In this document: positions 50,989 to 60,777 of the stretch, piece by piece
How the letters are laid out: every line of letters starts with the position of its first letter
How positions within the stretch are numbered: the stretch's first letter is position 1
Origin: Nocardioides szechwanensis
Lineage (GTDB): Bacteria; Actinomycetota; Actinomycetes; Propionibacteriales; Nocardioidaceae
Assembly: GCF_900103935.1 (NCBI RefSeq)
Contig: NZ_FNIC01000006.1
Coordinates: 124,001 to 188,000, forward strand
Direction of reading: 5' to 3'
DNA length: 64,000 bases
The notes under the pieces: generated by a model
Seen by the model: only the letters and a program-made list of their open reading frames with translations
The model's database searches: none
What the model was told of the DNA's origin: nothing
Program-made: the position numbers and the translations under genes

Positions 50989-53337
50989 CTACGGACGGAC
51001 GACGCGGATCGTGACCGTCTTGGTCACGCTGCTCGTCGTGCTGTTGCCGAGGTAGGTCACGGTCACCTTCACCGGGCCGAGCTTGGTCAGCCCGCCGAGC
51101 TTGACGCTCACGACTCCACCCACGAGGGTCTTGACCACGGACTTGCCGCGCCAGGTGAACTTGACCTTGCCCGTGGCCGGTGCACCGGCCGCCTTCACGA
51201 TGGCCTTCACGGTAGCGACCTTGAACCGCTTGACCTGCGCGGGCGCCTTGACGGTCATGGTCGGCTTCACCGTGGCCGGTTCCCCGGCCACCACGATCGG
51301 CACCGACACGCTGGTGCCGGTCGCCGCCCCGGTCAGGACGAGCTCTGCCGGCCCGGGAGTGACCGACGCCGGCAGGGTGACGCTCACCGACGCCTTGCCG
51401 ACCTCGTCGAAGCCGGGCAGCGCCGCCTGAGCGGCGTTGTCGAGCGGGAACGAACCGAGCTCCGCGTCACCAAGAGACACCACGACCTCGGTGTCCTTGA
51501 CGTCGGTCGGGGCCGTGAACGACCACGACGACACGTCGAACGCCACCGTGTCGCCGGCGTCGTACACCGCAGGCGCACCGACCGGGAACAAGACGCCGAC
51601 CGCGCGCTGGGTGAAGTCGACCGGCAGCGGCGCGTCGCCCTCGCCGGTGTTGGCGAACTCCGCCAGGTAGTCGACCATCGTCTGCAGGTCGACCTTGCCG
51701 GTGTCGCGCTTGTTGGTGCCCTTGCTGAACGCGCGGAAGTTGTCGCCACCGGTGCCCAGGAAGGAGTTGACCGTCACCGAGTAGGCCGTGGCGGGGTTGA
51801 TCGCCTGTCCGTGCAGCGACATCGAGGTGATCCGGCTCCCCTCTGCCGCGTTGGGGTCGTAGGTGTACTCGAAGCCCTCGGACGTGCCGAGCTTGAGGAA
51901 GGGCCGCGACGGAGCGGTGCCGCCGGGGTTGGTCTGCCACTGCTGCTCGAGCACCTCCTTGATGTCGGCACCCGTGAGCCTCATGTTGACCAGGGTGTTG
52001 GCGAACGACTGGACGGTGGCCGCCTGGCGGTAGGACACGATCCGGTCGTCGCCGGTGAGCGTGCCGGCCAGGTCGGCGCGCAGCCCGCCCGGGTTCATGA
52101 ACGCGATCTGGGCGCCGCCGGCCTCCGGGCTCTCGGTGGCCCACTGCTGGATCTCTGCGACCAGGTTGCCCAGGGTCGACTCGGCGCCACGGTTCTCGGT
52201 GGTCCCGTTGGCCAGCTTGCCGCGGGTGAACGGCTCCTCGATCTCACCGAGCGGCACCGATCCGAGGACGTTGGCCTGGGCTACCGCGTCGTCCACGATC
52301 GCCTTCGTGGCGGGGTCGGCCGGGAAGTTGGCCTCCCACGTCTGCGCGCTGCCCGAGCAGCCCGCGATGCAGTCCTCGAGTGCGACGATCTCCTGGGTCT
52401 TGGCGAGGACCTCGCCGGTGGTCGGGTCGACGGAGAAGTTGATCTGGTTGAGGTTGGAGCCGTACTGGCCCGCCGATACGACCGGACGCTCGGTCACCGC
52501 GCGTCCCTCGGCCACCCACTCAGGAACCGGGACCGAGTGGTTGTAGGCGAGGTGGGTGTGGCCGGAGATGATCGCGTCCACGTTGGAGTCGACCCCGTTG
52601 ACGATCTTGCCGAAGGCCGAGTCGTTGGTCGCGTCGACGATGCTGGTGCCGGCCGCGCCCTCGTGGACGAGGAGCACGATCACGTCAGCGCCGCGGGACT
52701 CCAGGGAGTCGGCGGCCTCGTTGGTCGCGTCCACGACGTCGGTCACGGTGAGGCCAGCGATGCCTGCGGGGGTCACGAGCGACGGCAGGTCCTCGGTGAC
52801 GGCGCCGATGAAGCCGACGTCCACCCGGCCGAAGTCCCTGATCCAGGTCTCGGCGAGGTCGTCTGCACCTCCGGGCTCCTCGACGTTGGCGGCGAGGTAC
52901 CTCCACTCGGCGCGGTCCTGGACCCGGCCCGCCAGGTCGGCGTACCCCTGGTCGAACTCGTGGTTGCCGACGGCCGACACCTCGAGCCCGGCCTCGTTGA
53001 GGGCGTCGATGGTCGGGATGTCGTTCTGGATGAAGGAGTCGAACGTCGACGCCCCGATCAGGTCACCGGCGGCAGCGAACACCGTGTTGGCGTTGGCGTT
53101 GCGGATCTGCTTCACGGCACCGGCGAGGACAGCGGCGCCGGCCTCCGCGTTGCTGTTGGACGGCAGGTTGGTCTCGAGACGACCGTGGAAGTCGTTGGTG
53201 CCGAGGATGGTGATGTTGACGGGGTCTGCGGCTTGAGCGGCGGGGGCGACGAACGCGAGTGGCGTCGCCAGCATGCCGATGCCCACTCCCGCCGTCAGGA
53301 GGCGCGAGGTGACTCGCGACCGGGAGCTGAAGAGCAC
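50989..53337 (-). CDS. Secreted 5'-nucleotidase/metallophosphatase with Ig-like tail
   Basis: 782 residues. Signal peptide (about 36 residues, ending AQAADP). Metallophosphatase domain: TNDFHGRL, GDLIGAST, GNHEFDQGY and GHTHLAYNH are the dinuclear-metal motifs; the 5'-nucleotidase C-terminal domain follows (FMNPGGLRADL, FANTLVNMRLTGADI, GGDNFRAF). The last 200 residues are Ig-like/Big_3-type repeats (PTMTVKAPAQVKRF, VTVTYLGNSTT). Dephosphorylates nucleotides outside the cell. Start is the GTG at 53337 with GAAAGG upstream. It is a close paralog of the second part of the next gene. Confidence 0.9.
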   Translation of the reverse strand: MLFSSRSRVTSRLLTAGVGIGMLATPLAFVAPAAQAADPVNITILGTNDFHGRLETNLPSNSNAEAGAAVLAGAVKQIRNANANTVFAAAGDLIGASTFDSFIQNDIPTIDALNEAGLEVSAVGNHEFDQGYADLAGRVQDRAEWRYLAANVEEPGGADDLAETWIRDFGRVDVGFIGAVTEDLPSLVTPAGIAGLTVTDVVDATNEAADSLESRGADVIVLLVHEGAAGTSIVDATNDSAFGKIVNGVDSNVDAIISGHTHLAYNHSVPVPEWVAEGRAVTERPVVSAGQYGSNLNQINFSVDPTTGEVLAKTQEIVALEDCIAGCSGSAQTWEANFPADPATKAIVDDAVAQANVLGSVPLGEIEEPFTRGKLANGTTENRGAESTLGNLVAEIQQWATESPEAGGAQIAFMNPGGLRADLAGTLTGDDRIVSYRQAATVQSFANTLVNMRLTGADIKEVLEQQWQTNPGGTAPSRPFLKLGTSEGFEYTYDPNAAEGSRITSMSLHGQAINPATAYSVTVNSFLGTGGDNFRAFSKGTNKRDTGKVDLQTMVDYLAEFANTGEGDAPLPVDFTQRAVGVLFPVGAPAVYDAGDTVAFDVSSWSFTAPTDVKDTEVVVSLGDAELGSFPLDNAAQAALPGFDEVGKASVSVTLPASVTPGPAELVLTGAATGTSVSVPIVVAGEPATVKPTMTVKAPAQVKRFKVATVKAIVKAAGAPATGKVKFTWRGKSVVKTLVGGVVSVKLGGLTKLGPVKVTVTYLGNSTTSSVTKTVTIRVVRP

Positions 53338-53381
53338 AGGGGAACCTTTCGGACGTGATGGGGGTGATGATCAGCACCCTA

Positions 53382-53415
53382 GACCCGCTGACAGCCCCTG
53401 ACTGCCCAGCGGGTC
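53382..53415 (-). promoter_or_regulatory. Inverted repeat upstream of the nucleotidase gene
   Basis: GACCCGCTG (53382-53390) and CAGCGGGTC (53407-53415) form perfect 9-bp arms with a 16-base loop, 45-78 bp before the nucleotidase start, in the 200-bp gap between two minus-strand genes. A regulatory stem in the leader or an operator. Confidence 0.4.
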
Positions 53416-53497
53416 GCAGTTGCGTAACTCGCGATGAAGTCGGTTCGCCGGAGATCTTGTCGTCATCGGGGACGATCGACGGACGATGAGCGCGCCG

Positions 53498-53528
53498 GAG
53501 GGGCCGGCGCCGTAGGCGCCGGCCCCTC
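53498..53528 (-). terminator. 14-bp hairpin terminator after the large nuclease/nucleotidase gene
   Basis: GAGGGGCCGGCGCC (53498-53511) and GGCGCCGGCCCCTC (53515-53528) with a GTA loop, 15 bp downstream of the stop of the 53543-59986 gene on the minus strand. No U-run, as with many actinobacterial terminators. Confidence 0.85.
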
Positions 53529-53542
53529 GCGGTCGTGTGGTA

Positions 53543-56500
53543 TTAGCGGACCACCTTGAAGGTCACGCGCTTGGTGACCTCCTCGGCGAGAGCGCTGCCG
53601 AGGTACTCGACAGTGACGGTCTTCTCTCCCCTGGTCCGGAACTCCGGCAGCACGATGACGGCGCGCTCGCCCGACAGCATCTCGCTCCACGTGCGGTCAC
53701 CGAAGCTGACGCGTACCCGGCCGGTCACGACCTGGCCGTCGGCCTCCACCGCGACCCTGAGCCGGACCTCGGTCCGGTTGACCCGGACCTTGTTCGGGCT
53801 CCTGGTCACGGTCATCTGCGGCGTCGCCTTGACCACGCGGACGGTCCCGGCACCGGCCTGGCTGCCCTCGGTGTTGGCGTCGCCGAGGTAGACGACGCTC
53901 ACGTTGTGCGGACCGACCGACTCGAACGGCGCCAGCAGCGCGAAGACCGAGCCGCTGGTCAGCGAGCGCGTCGCGACGACCTCACCGTTGATCCGGATCT
54001 GGACACTGCCGGTCGGAGTGTAGCCGTCGGCCGAGACCGAGGCCGAGACGCTGGCGCGGCCCTGGCGGACCACGACCTCCGCGGGGCTGACGGCCGCCTG
54101 GGTGGCGGAACCGGCCTTGCTGACGGTCATCGTGACGGAGCCCTGGGAGGGCACGTTGGCGGTGTCACCGAGGTAGGCCACGGTCAGACCGTGGGTGCCC
54201 ACCGACAGTGCGGTGCCGGCGATCGCGATGGTCGCCGTGCCGTCGGCCGCGACGTTGCTGCTGCCGATCACCGTGCTGCCCTCGGTCAGCTGGACCGAGC
54301 CGGACGTCGGTTCGGTGGACTGCACGTTCACCTGAACCTGACCCGCCGTGCCGTAGACCATCGGGGACGCCGTAGCGGTCGTGGTGGTGACCACCGGCTC
54401 CTCCGGGTCGACGACGACCTCGGTCGCGGTGACCTGCGTCGTCGTCGTGCCGGACGCCGTCGTCGGGTCGCCGGCGTACGTGATCGTCACGGTCTTGGGA
54501 CCGACCGTCGTGAACGGACCAACGGTGAGCGTGGCTGCTCCACCCGACAGCGTCTCGGTGTCGAGCACGTTGCCGTCGACCATGGCGGTGACGGTGCCGC
54601 CGGGGCTGACCCCGGTGCCTGAGACGGTCACGTGGATGTCCGACGTCTGGGTGTTGATGTTGATGAACGCCGGGTCGGGGGACGCCGTGATGGTCGGCGT
54701 CGCCTTGTTGACGACGATGGTCACCGGGGCCTCGTCCCCGGAGTAGCCGCCGTCGCCGGAGTAGACCAACCGGAGCCCGTGTATGCCGACCGGCAGGATG
54801 CCGGCCGAGAGCGGGATGCTGGCCGAGCCGTTGCTCACCGGCGCCGTGGCCAGCGTGACCAACGAGTCGGTGTACAGCGTCACGGTCCCAGTGGCGGCCT
54901 CCTGGTCGAGCGTCACCTCGAGGCTGGAGGGCTGGCCGTACGTCATCACCAGCGGATCGGCGAACACATTGGTGTTCGGCAGCCCGTCGCTGAGCTCGAC
55001 CGGCACCTCCACCTCGGTACCGGTGGTGAGGCCGACGACGGTGATCATCGCCGGCCCGTCCTGGGCACCGGACGGGATGACCGTGTTGACGGTCAGCTTG
55101 CCGGCCTCGTCGAACGGCAGGGTCTGCGACGTGTTGTCGATGGCTCCGAAGACACCGAGCGACGTCTCGTCGAGGAAGACCTCGACCTGGGTGTCCTGCA
55201 CGTCGCCCGGGCCGGTCATGGCCAGCGAGGACAGGGTGAAGACGAGCGGGTCACCCGGCTCGTACTCCGCCGACGGAGCGCCACCCGCGAAGGCGACCCC
55301 CACGGCGTGCTGGCGGTAGTCGACGGGCAGGACGTCCTCTGCGTGCGGGGCGAACTCCGCCAGATAGTCGACCACGGCCTGCAGGTCGGTCTTGCCGGTG
55401 TCCTGCTTGGCAGTCGCCTCCGAGAAGCCCCAGAAGTTGTCGCCCGTCCCCGACGCCAGGAACGACGTCGTCGCGACCCGGTAGGACTCGCCAGCGTCCA
55501 GCTCGGACCCGTCGAGCTGCATGCCGGTGATCCGGTCGCCTTCCTCGCGGTTGGGGTCGTAGGTGAACGTGAACCCGTCGGAGGTGCCCAGCCGGAGGAA
55601 CGGACGCGACGGGATGTTGCCGTCGGCATCACGCTGCCACTGCTGCTCGAGGATCGTCTTGATCTGCGCACCGGTGAGGTCCATCGTCACCAGTGTGTTG
55701 GCGAACGGCTGGACATCGGCGGCCTGGCGGTAGTTCACGACCCGGGGGGACGTGAGGCTGCCCAACAGGTCCGCACGCAGACCACCCGGGTTCATGAACC
55801 CGATGGCGGCATCGGTCTTCCAGCGCTGGATCTCCGCGACCAGGTTGCCGAGCGTCGACTCGCCACCGCGGTTCTCCACGGAGGCGTTGCCGTTGTCCGG
55901 GTCGGTGCGGCGGGCACGTTGGAACGGGCCCTCGATGTCTCCGAGCGGGACGTTGCCCTGCGCGGCCGCGAAGTTCACGGCGCTGGTCACGATCGCCTGG
56001 GTGTTCGGGTCGGCCTCGTAGTCGTTGAGGTTGACGATGGTCTGGCGGATGTCCACCAGCGTCTCGGTACCGGGCAGGAACTGGAACTCGAGACGGTTGA
56101 GTTTGGCGCCGTACTGGCCGGCCGAGACCACGGGACGCGCGGTGACCGCACGGCCCTCGGTAAGCCACTCCTGGACGGGAACCTTGTGGTTGTAGGCCAG
56201 GTGCGTGTGCCCGGAGACGATGGCGTCGATGTCGGCGCTCGCCCCCGCGACGATGTCGGCGAACGTGGACCCGTCGGTGACCGCGTCGTACGAGGTGCTC
56301 GCGGCCCCCTCGTGGACCAGCATGACCACCAGGTCACAGCCGTCGACCTCGCCGCAGCCGCCGGCGGACCGCAGGGTCTCGGCGTCGCGGTTGACCGAGG
56401 CGACGATGTCCTGGACGACGATCTCCTCGATGCCGCCTGCGGCCACCAGGGCCGGCAGGTCCTCGGTCACCGCGCCGACGAAGCCGACCGTGCGGCCGTC

Positions 56501-59500
56501 GCCGAGCTCGCTGTACCAGGTCTCGTCCAGCGCCGGCTCCAGCGTGTCCCGGAGCCGGACGTTGCCGGCGATGTACTGCCACGCCGCACCGCCCTGGGGG
56601 TTCTCGGTCGCGTCGTAGTCCGCCATGATCCGGTTGACCAGGTCGTCGTAACCCTGGTCGAACTCGTGGTTGCCCGCTGCGGACACCTCGAGACCGGCCT
56701 CGTTGAGGGCGTCGATGGTCGGCTTGTCGTTCTGGATCAGCGACTCGAACGTCGAACCACCGACGAGGTCACCCGCCGCGGCGAACACCGTGTCGGGGTT
56801 CTCCACCCGGAGCTGCTTGACCGCACCGGCGAGCGACGCGGCGCCGGCCTCGGGACCGCCCTCGGTCGCCAGGAGCCGGCCGTGGAAGTCGTTGGTGGCC
56901 AGCACCTGCACGACGTCCAGGTCGGGGTCCGGGGTCAGGTCGCCGACCTCGATGCCGACGATCTCGGGGTTGTGGTCGGAGCTGCGGAACGGGCTGGTGT
57001 TGTAGAGGTTGGTGACGTTGGAGTTGAACCGGCTGTACTCGTAGAACACCGTCTCGTTGGCGTTGATGGGCCAGACCGTCTGGCCGGTCACCATCGCGTG
57101 CGCCTCCTCGTTGGCGAAGACATGGTCGAGCGAGCCGGCCAGTCCACCGAAGAAGTACGACGTCTCGCCGTTGCTCGCGTGCAGGTCGTCGTACCCGGCG
57201 TCCTTGATGACCTGGACCGGGTCCTCCATGGAGTAGGCGTTGAAGTCACCGGTGAGGAACATCGGGCCGATGCCCTGGTCGGCTGCGAACTGGTCGGCGA
57301 ACGCCACGAGGGCAGCGGCCTGACGCTTGCGGTCACCGTTGTAGGAGCCCGCACCGTCGCCGGTGTCGACGTTGTCGCCGTTGACGGTCGCCGGAGCCGT
57401 CGGGCCGCCCTTGGACTTGAAGTGGTTGACGATCACGCCGAACCGGTCGGCCCGGCCACCACCCAGCGGCTTGAAGGCCTGAGCGAGCGGCTCGCGAGCG
57501 TTGCGCATCGCGGGGGCGTTGGTGAGGATCCGCGACCGACCGACGGCCTCGACCGTGTTGGGGTCGTAGATGAAGCCGGACCGGATCGCGTCCTGCTCTG
57601 TCTTCGTAGGCTGAGCCTCGGGGCGCGGCGACGGGACGTAGGCCCAGCGGTTCGTCTCGCCCACGTGCCCGGCCAGCCATGCTGCGTTGAGCTCCTGCAC
57701 CAGCCTGCGGATGGCGTCGTCACGGTCGGCGTCGGCGGGGATCCCCGGGGAGATCGCCGGGTCGTAGAGCTTGATCGAGTTCTCGATCTCCTCGAGCGAC
57801 ATGATGTCGGCGTCCAGGGTGTTGATCGCCGCGAGGATCTTGTCCTCCTGGCGCTCGAAGCTCACCTGGGTGGCAGCCCCGCGCGGACCGGGGAGGTCGA
57901 CGTCGAGCCCGGTGAGCGGGTCGACGGCGTCCTGGACGCAGTCGTTGTTGGTGATGCGGTTGGACGCGCGGTCGCTGTAGAACGTGCACCGGCGCGGGGC
58001 CACGGTGACCCCGTTGCCGTCGCTGCCCGCCCACTGCTCACCGGTGGTGTTGAAGTAGTTGAGCATGTTGAAGGTGGCGATCTTCAGGTCGCCGTCAGCG
58101 CCGAGGACGTCGTCGGGAGCCGCCGGGCGGTCCTGCTCGAACTCGACCCAGTCGCTGCCGTCGTTGCCGGCGGGGATGGGCTGCTCGGGCTGCAGTCGCC
58201 ACAGACCGAACCGGAAGTCGAAGACGACCGGCCGCACGAAGCTCACGGCGGCACCGGCACGCACGGTGTTGGTCGGCGTCAGCCACGGGTAGCCGAGGCC
58301 GGTGCTGGACGAGTAGTTGGTGTTGGAGCCGTCATCGAGGGCCACCCGGTGGGCGGCGTTGTACTCAGCGATGTCGGCCGCTCGCGCGCTGCCCGGGCGG
58401 GCCCGCTCCAGCGGGACGTACAGCGGCTCCACGGAGTTGGCGGCCAGGCTGAACTCGCCGAACATGCTGCTGGAGTTGCCGACGGACCCGTCGTAGGCGT
58501 CGGTGACCGTGAAGGGGGCGGTCGGGAGGAAGAGCTCGCTCTCGTGGTCCTCACGCGCGTCAGCCAGCGCGGAACCGGTCAGGCACTCGCCCTCGGCGCA
58601 GTCGGCCCCCGGGAGCTGGTCGAGCGGAACGACCTCGCCCAGGTCGGCGACCGTGAGCAGCTGGCTCGCCCGGGAGGTGACAAGGCGGGTGAGGCCGAAG
58701 CTCTCCTCCACGAGGCCGGTGACCTGCACCGAGCTGCCCACCGCCGGGGTGGCCCGGCTGGCGGTGTAGACGAAGATGCCGTCCGAGGCGCCGGGCGTGG
58801 TGTCCGCTCCCGGGGTCTGCAGGTAGAAGCCCTCCAGCCCACTGCCACCGGGGTAGGACCCGATGACGACGCCAGTGGTGCGGACGCGGTCACCCGGCAT
58901 GGTGCTGGAGCCCCCGGCGCCCTGGATCTCGGCGATGGTGAAGGCCGGGGCCAGTCCCTCGACGGTGATCGTGAACTCGACGGAGGCAGTGCCGGCACTC
59001 GGCGTGGTGGAGTCGGTGACCGTGGCGGTGACCGTGGAGTCGCCGGCCTCGGTGGGGGTGCCCTCGAGCACCCCGTCGCTGGTCTCGGTGATACCGGCCG
59101 GCAGGCCGGTGAACTCCCAGCTGTAGGGCGCAGTGCCTCCCGCGGCCCCGAGCGTGATCGTCGGGATCGGCGCGCCCTCGTCGACCGTCAGGTCGGCGGG
59201 GTCGGTCGCGCTCAACGGCTGCGGTCCGGCTTCCGTGATGGAGATGTTGTCGATGCCGATGTGCTCGTTGGAACCGGAGGCGTTGTCGATGGTGATGACG
59301 CGGAGGTAGACGTCCGACTGGTTGTCGACGGCGGCCGGCAGCACGGCCGACACGGCGGTGGAGACGACCGTGGAGTTGCTGACGACCGTGGCGTCGGCGA
59401 CGTAGGCAGCCGGGACGTTGGTGTAGGCGCCCGAGGTGCCCACGCGGTATTGAAGCGCGACGCGGGTGGGCTGGTTGTCGGTGCCGCTGTCGAGGTCCTG

Positions 59501-59986
59501 GATGTCGTAGGCGACGGCGAGGCTGTCGCGGCCGGTGGTGTCGAGGTGGAACACCAGTAGCGGCGTGGTGATCGTGCCGGTGGCGCTCAGGGCGACGGTC
59601 TTGTCCGGGATGTTGGGGAACGCCAGGACGCCGCCGGTGGAGACGGTGTTCGGCGCCGTGGTGCCCGTGCTCATCACCAGGTTGGAGGTGAGGGTCCCCT
59701 CGGCCGTCAGGGTGCCCACGTCCGTGGAGTTCGACGCGTTGCTGGCGGAGATGCTGGTCCCGGGGTTGAACCCCTCCACGCCGGGGAAGTCCGCCCAGGT
59801 GCTGGTCGGGGTCAGGGTCGACCAGTTCTGCGTGTAGGGGAAGCTGCTGATCTTGGTGGACACAGACGCCTGCGCCGGGGCACTGAACCCGAGGGCGAGC
59901 GGCGCGGTGACGAGACCAAGCAGGGCGGCGGCGACGGCCGGGCGCCGGCTGGCCCCTCCGCGGGTGGCGAACGACAAGACAGACAA
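53543..59986 (-). CDS. Giant secreted ExeM/NucH-type nuclease fused to a 5'-nucleotidase and Ig-like repeats
   Basis: About 2147 residues. Signal peptide (RRPAVAAALLGLVTAPLAL, cut after AQA); a beta-rich N-terminal region; a putative-Ig domain (about 250-330); an OB-fold-like piece; an ExeM/NucH endonuclease/exonuclease/phosphatase domain from about 630 (LKIATFNMLNYFN, LEEIEN, HFKSKGG, LTGDFNAYS, SSDHNP) to 1012; a 5'-nucleotidase from about 1025 (TNDFHGRL, GDLVGGST, GNHEFDQGY, GHTHLAYNH) to 1555; then five or so Big_3_5-type Ig repeats to the end. A TTG at 59986 has AAAGG 9 bases before it; a GTG at 60010 is the alternative. DNA/RNA is cut and the nucleotides dephosphorylated by one exported protein. 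Confidence 0.88.
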   Translation of the reverse strand: MSVLSFATRGGASRRPAVAAALLGLVTAPLALGFSAPAQASVSTKISSFPYTQNWSTLTPTSTWADFPGVEGFNPGTSISASNASNSTDVGTLTAEGTLTSNLVMSTGTTAPNTVSTGGVLAFPNIPDKTVALSATGTITTPLLVFHLDTTGRDSLAVAYDIQDLDSGTDNQPTRVALQYRVGTSGAYTNVPAAYVADATVVSNSTVVSTAVSAVLPAAVDNQSDVYLRVITIDNASGSNEHIGIDNISITEAGPQPLSATDPADLTVDEGAPIPTITLGAAGGTAPYSWEFTGLPAGITETSDGVLEGTPTEAGDSTVTATVTDSTTPSAGTASVEFTITVEGLAPAFTIAEIQGAGGSSTMPGDRVRTTGVVIGSYPGGSGLEGFYLQTPGADTTPGASDGIFVYTASRATPAVGSSVQVTGLVEESFGLTRLVTSRASQLLTVADLGEVVPLDQLPGADCAEGECLTGSALADAREDHESELFLPTAPFTVTDAYDGSVGNSSSMFGEFSLAANSVEPLYVPLERARPGSARAADIAEYNAAHRVALDDGSNTNYSSSTGLGYPWLTPTNTVRAGAAVSFVRPVVFDFRFGLWRLQPEQPIPAGNDGSDWVEFEQDRPAAPDDVLGADGDLKIATFNMLNYFNTTGEQWAGSDGNGVTVAPRRCTFYSDRASNRITNNDCVQDAVDPLTGLDVDLPGPRGAATQVSFERQEDKILAAINTLDADIMSLEEIENSIKLYDPAISPGIPADADRDDAIRRLVQELNAAWLAGHVGETNRWAYVPSPRPEAQPTKTEQDAIRSGFIYDPNTVEAVGRSRILTNAPAMRNAREPLAQAFKPLGGGRADRFGVIVNHFKSKGGPTAPATVNGDNVDTGDGAGSYNGDRKRQAAALVAFADQFAADQGIGPMFLTGDFNAYSMEDPVQVIKDAGYDDLHASNGETSYFFGGLAGSLDHVFANEEAHAMVTGQTVWPINANETVFYEYSRFNSNVTNLYNTSPFRSSDHNPEIVGIEVGDLTPDPDLDVVQVLATNDFHGRLLATEGGPEAGAASLAGAVKQLRVENPDTVFAAAGDLVGGSTFESLIQNDKPTIDALNEAGLEVSAAGNHEFDQGYDDLVNRIMADYDATENPQGGAAWQYIAGNVRLRDTLEPALDETWYSELGDGRTVGFVGAVTEDLPALVAAGGIEEIVVQDIVASVNRDAETLRSAGGCGEVDGCDLVVMLVHEGAASTSYDAVTDGSTFADIVAGASADIDAIVSGHTHLAYNHKVPVQEWLTEGRAVTARPVVSAGQYGAKLNRLEFQFLPGTETLVDIRQTIVNLNDYEADPNTQAIVTSAVNFAAAQGNVPLGDIEGPFQRARRTDPDNGNASVENRGGESTLGNLVAEIQRWKTDAAIGFMNPGGLRADLLGSLTSPRVVNYRQAADVQPFANTLVTMDLTGAQIKTILEQQWQRDADGNIPSRPFLRLGTSDGFTFTYDPNREEGDRITGMQLDGSELDAGESYRVATTSFLASGTGDNFWGFSEATAKQDTGKTDLQAVVDYLAEFAPHAEDVLPVDYRQHAVGVAFAGGAPSAEYEPGDPLVFTLSSLAMTGPGDVQDTQVEVFLDETSLGVFGAIDNTSQTLPFDEAGKLTVNTVIPSGAQDGPAMITVVGLTTGTEVEVPVELSDGLPNTNVFADPLVMTYGQPSSLEVTLDQEAATGTVTLYTDSLVTLATAPVSNGSASIPLSAGILPVGIHGLRLVYSGDGGYSGDEAPVTIVVNKATPTITASPDPAFININTQTSDIHVTVSGTGVSPGGTVTAMVDGNVLDTETLSGGAATLTVGPFTTVGPKTVTITYAGDPTTASGTTTTQVTATEVVVDPEEPVVTTTTATASPMVYGTAGQVQVNVQSTEPTSGSVQLTEGSTVIGSSNVAADGTATIAIAGTALSVGTHGLTVAYLGDTANVPSQGSVTMTVSKAGSATQAAVSPAEVVVRQGRASVSASVSADGYTPTGSVQIRINGEVVATRSLTSGSVFALLAPFESVGPHNVSVVYLGDANTEGSQAGAGTVRVVKATPQMTVTRSPNKVRVNRTEVRLRVAVEADGQVVTGRVRVSFGDRTWSEMLSGERAVIVLPEFRTRGEKTVTVEYLGSALAEEVTKRVTFKVVR

Positions 59987-60102
59987 CGGAGGGGACCTTT
60001 CACAGGGCACGACAAGGGATCGACGAGCCGCTCAGAGGGGTCCGAGAAACTCAAGAAGAGTGGGCGCCGGGGGAAGGCGAAATGACCACAGACTGAGGAC
60101 CC

Positions 60103-60140
60103 TAACCCGAAGAACTCCTGCGAACGGAGCCTTTGGGTTA
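60103..60140. promoter_or_regulatory. Stem-loop between pgsA and the large nuclease gene
   Basis: TAACCCGAAG (60103-60112) and CTTTGGGTTA (60131-60140) pair at 9 of 10 positions, with an inner CTCC/GGAG helix. It lies 22 bp after the pgsA stop and about 117 bp before the start of the nuclease gene, in a 176-bp gap. Either the pgsA terminator or part of the nuclease leader. Confidence 0.45.
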
Positions 60141-60162
60141 AGAATTGATCAACGCTGGATGA

Positions 60163-60777
60163 TCAGGCGGCGCGCATCGCCTTTCGGGCGAGGCGAACGT
60201 CGCGGAAGAACTCGTAGCCCGACCACATGGTCATCGCCACGGCGCCTGCCAGGAGCACCTGGGAAGCGTAGAAGAGCACGTCGCCCGGTACGTCGAGTGC
60301 CCCGTCGAGCTGGCGCAGGGGCAGCGTGAGCCCGCCGAGGGCGACCGCCTGGAGCACGGTCTTGATCTTGCCGCTCTGGGCGGCGGCGATCACGACATGC
60401 TTGAGGACCGACAGCCGCAGCAGCGTCACGCTCCACTCGCGGAGCAGGACCAGGATCGTGACCCACCACCAGATGTCGCCCACGATGGACAGCCCGATGA
60501 ACGCCATCCCGGTGATCGCCTTGTCCGCGATCGGGTCTGCGATCTTGCCGAAGTTGGTCACCAGGTTGCGGGACCGGGCGATGTCGCCGTCGATCTTGTC
60601 CGTGACCATGGCGGCGATGAAGAGGGCGTAGGCCACGCAGCGCCACAGGACCGAGTCGCCGCCGTCGACCAGGAGCGCCCAGCCGAAGAACGGGACCATG
60701 AGGATCCGCAGGGTGGTCAGCGCGTTGGGCAGGTTCCAGTTGGAGCCGGTGGACATCTGGGGGTCGACGGTGCTCAT
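60163..60777 (-). CDS. pgsA: CDP-diacylglycerol-glycerol-3-phosphate 3-phosphatidyltransferase
   Basis: 204 residues, four or more membrane spans. The CDP-alcohol phosphotransferase motif is [20 protein letters not shown] followed by IADK (DGx2ARx8Gx3Dx3D). Opening sequence [17 protein letters not shown] is typical of PgsA. Makes phosphatidylglycerol-phosphate at the membrane. Its ATG overlaps the rimO stop by 4 bases (ATGA), the usual rimO-pgsA arrangement. Confidence 0.92.
   Translation of the reverse strand: MSTVDPQMSTGSNWNLPNALTTLRILMVPFFGWALLVDGGDSVLWRCVAYALFIAAMVTDKIDGDIARSRNLVTNFGKIADPIADKAITGMAFIGLSIVGDIWWWVTILVLLREWSVTLLRLSVLKHVVIAAAQSGKIKTVLQAVALGGLTLPLRQLDGALDVPGDVLFYASQVLLAGAVAMTMWSGYEFFRDVRLARKAMRAA

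Noticed and set aside
54632..59560. Long plus-strand open frame of 1642 codons opposite the nuclease/nucleotidase gene
   Set aside because: It is the antisense shadow of a GC-rich gene; its translation is compositionally extreme (runs of R, D, V, G), has no domains, and the minus-strand frame carries full catalytic motifs.
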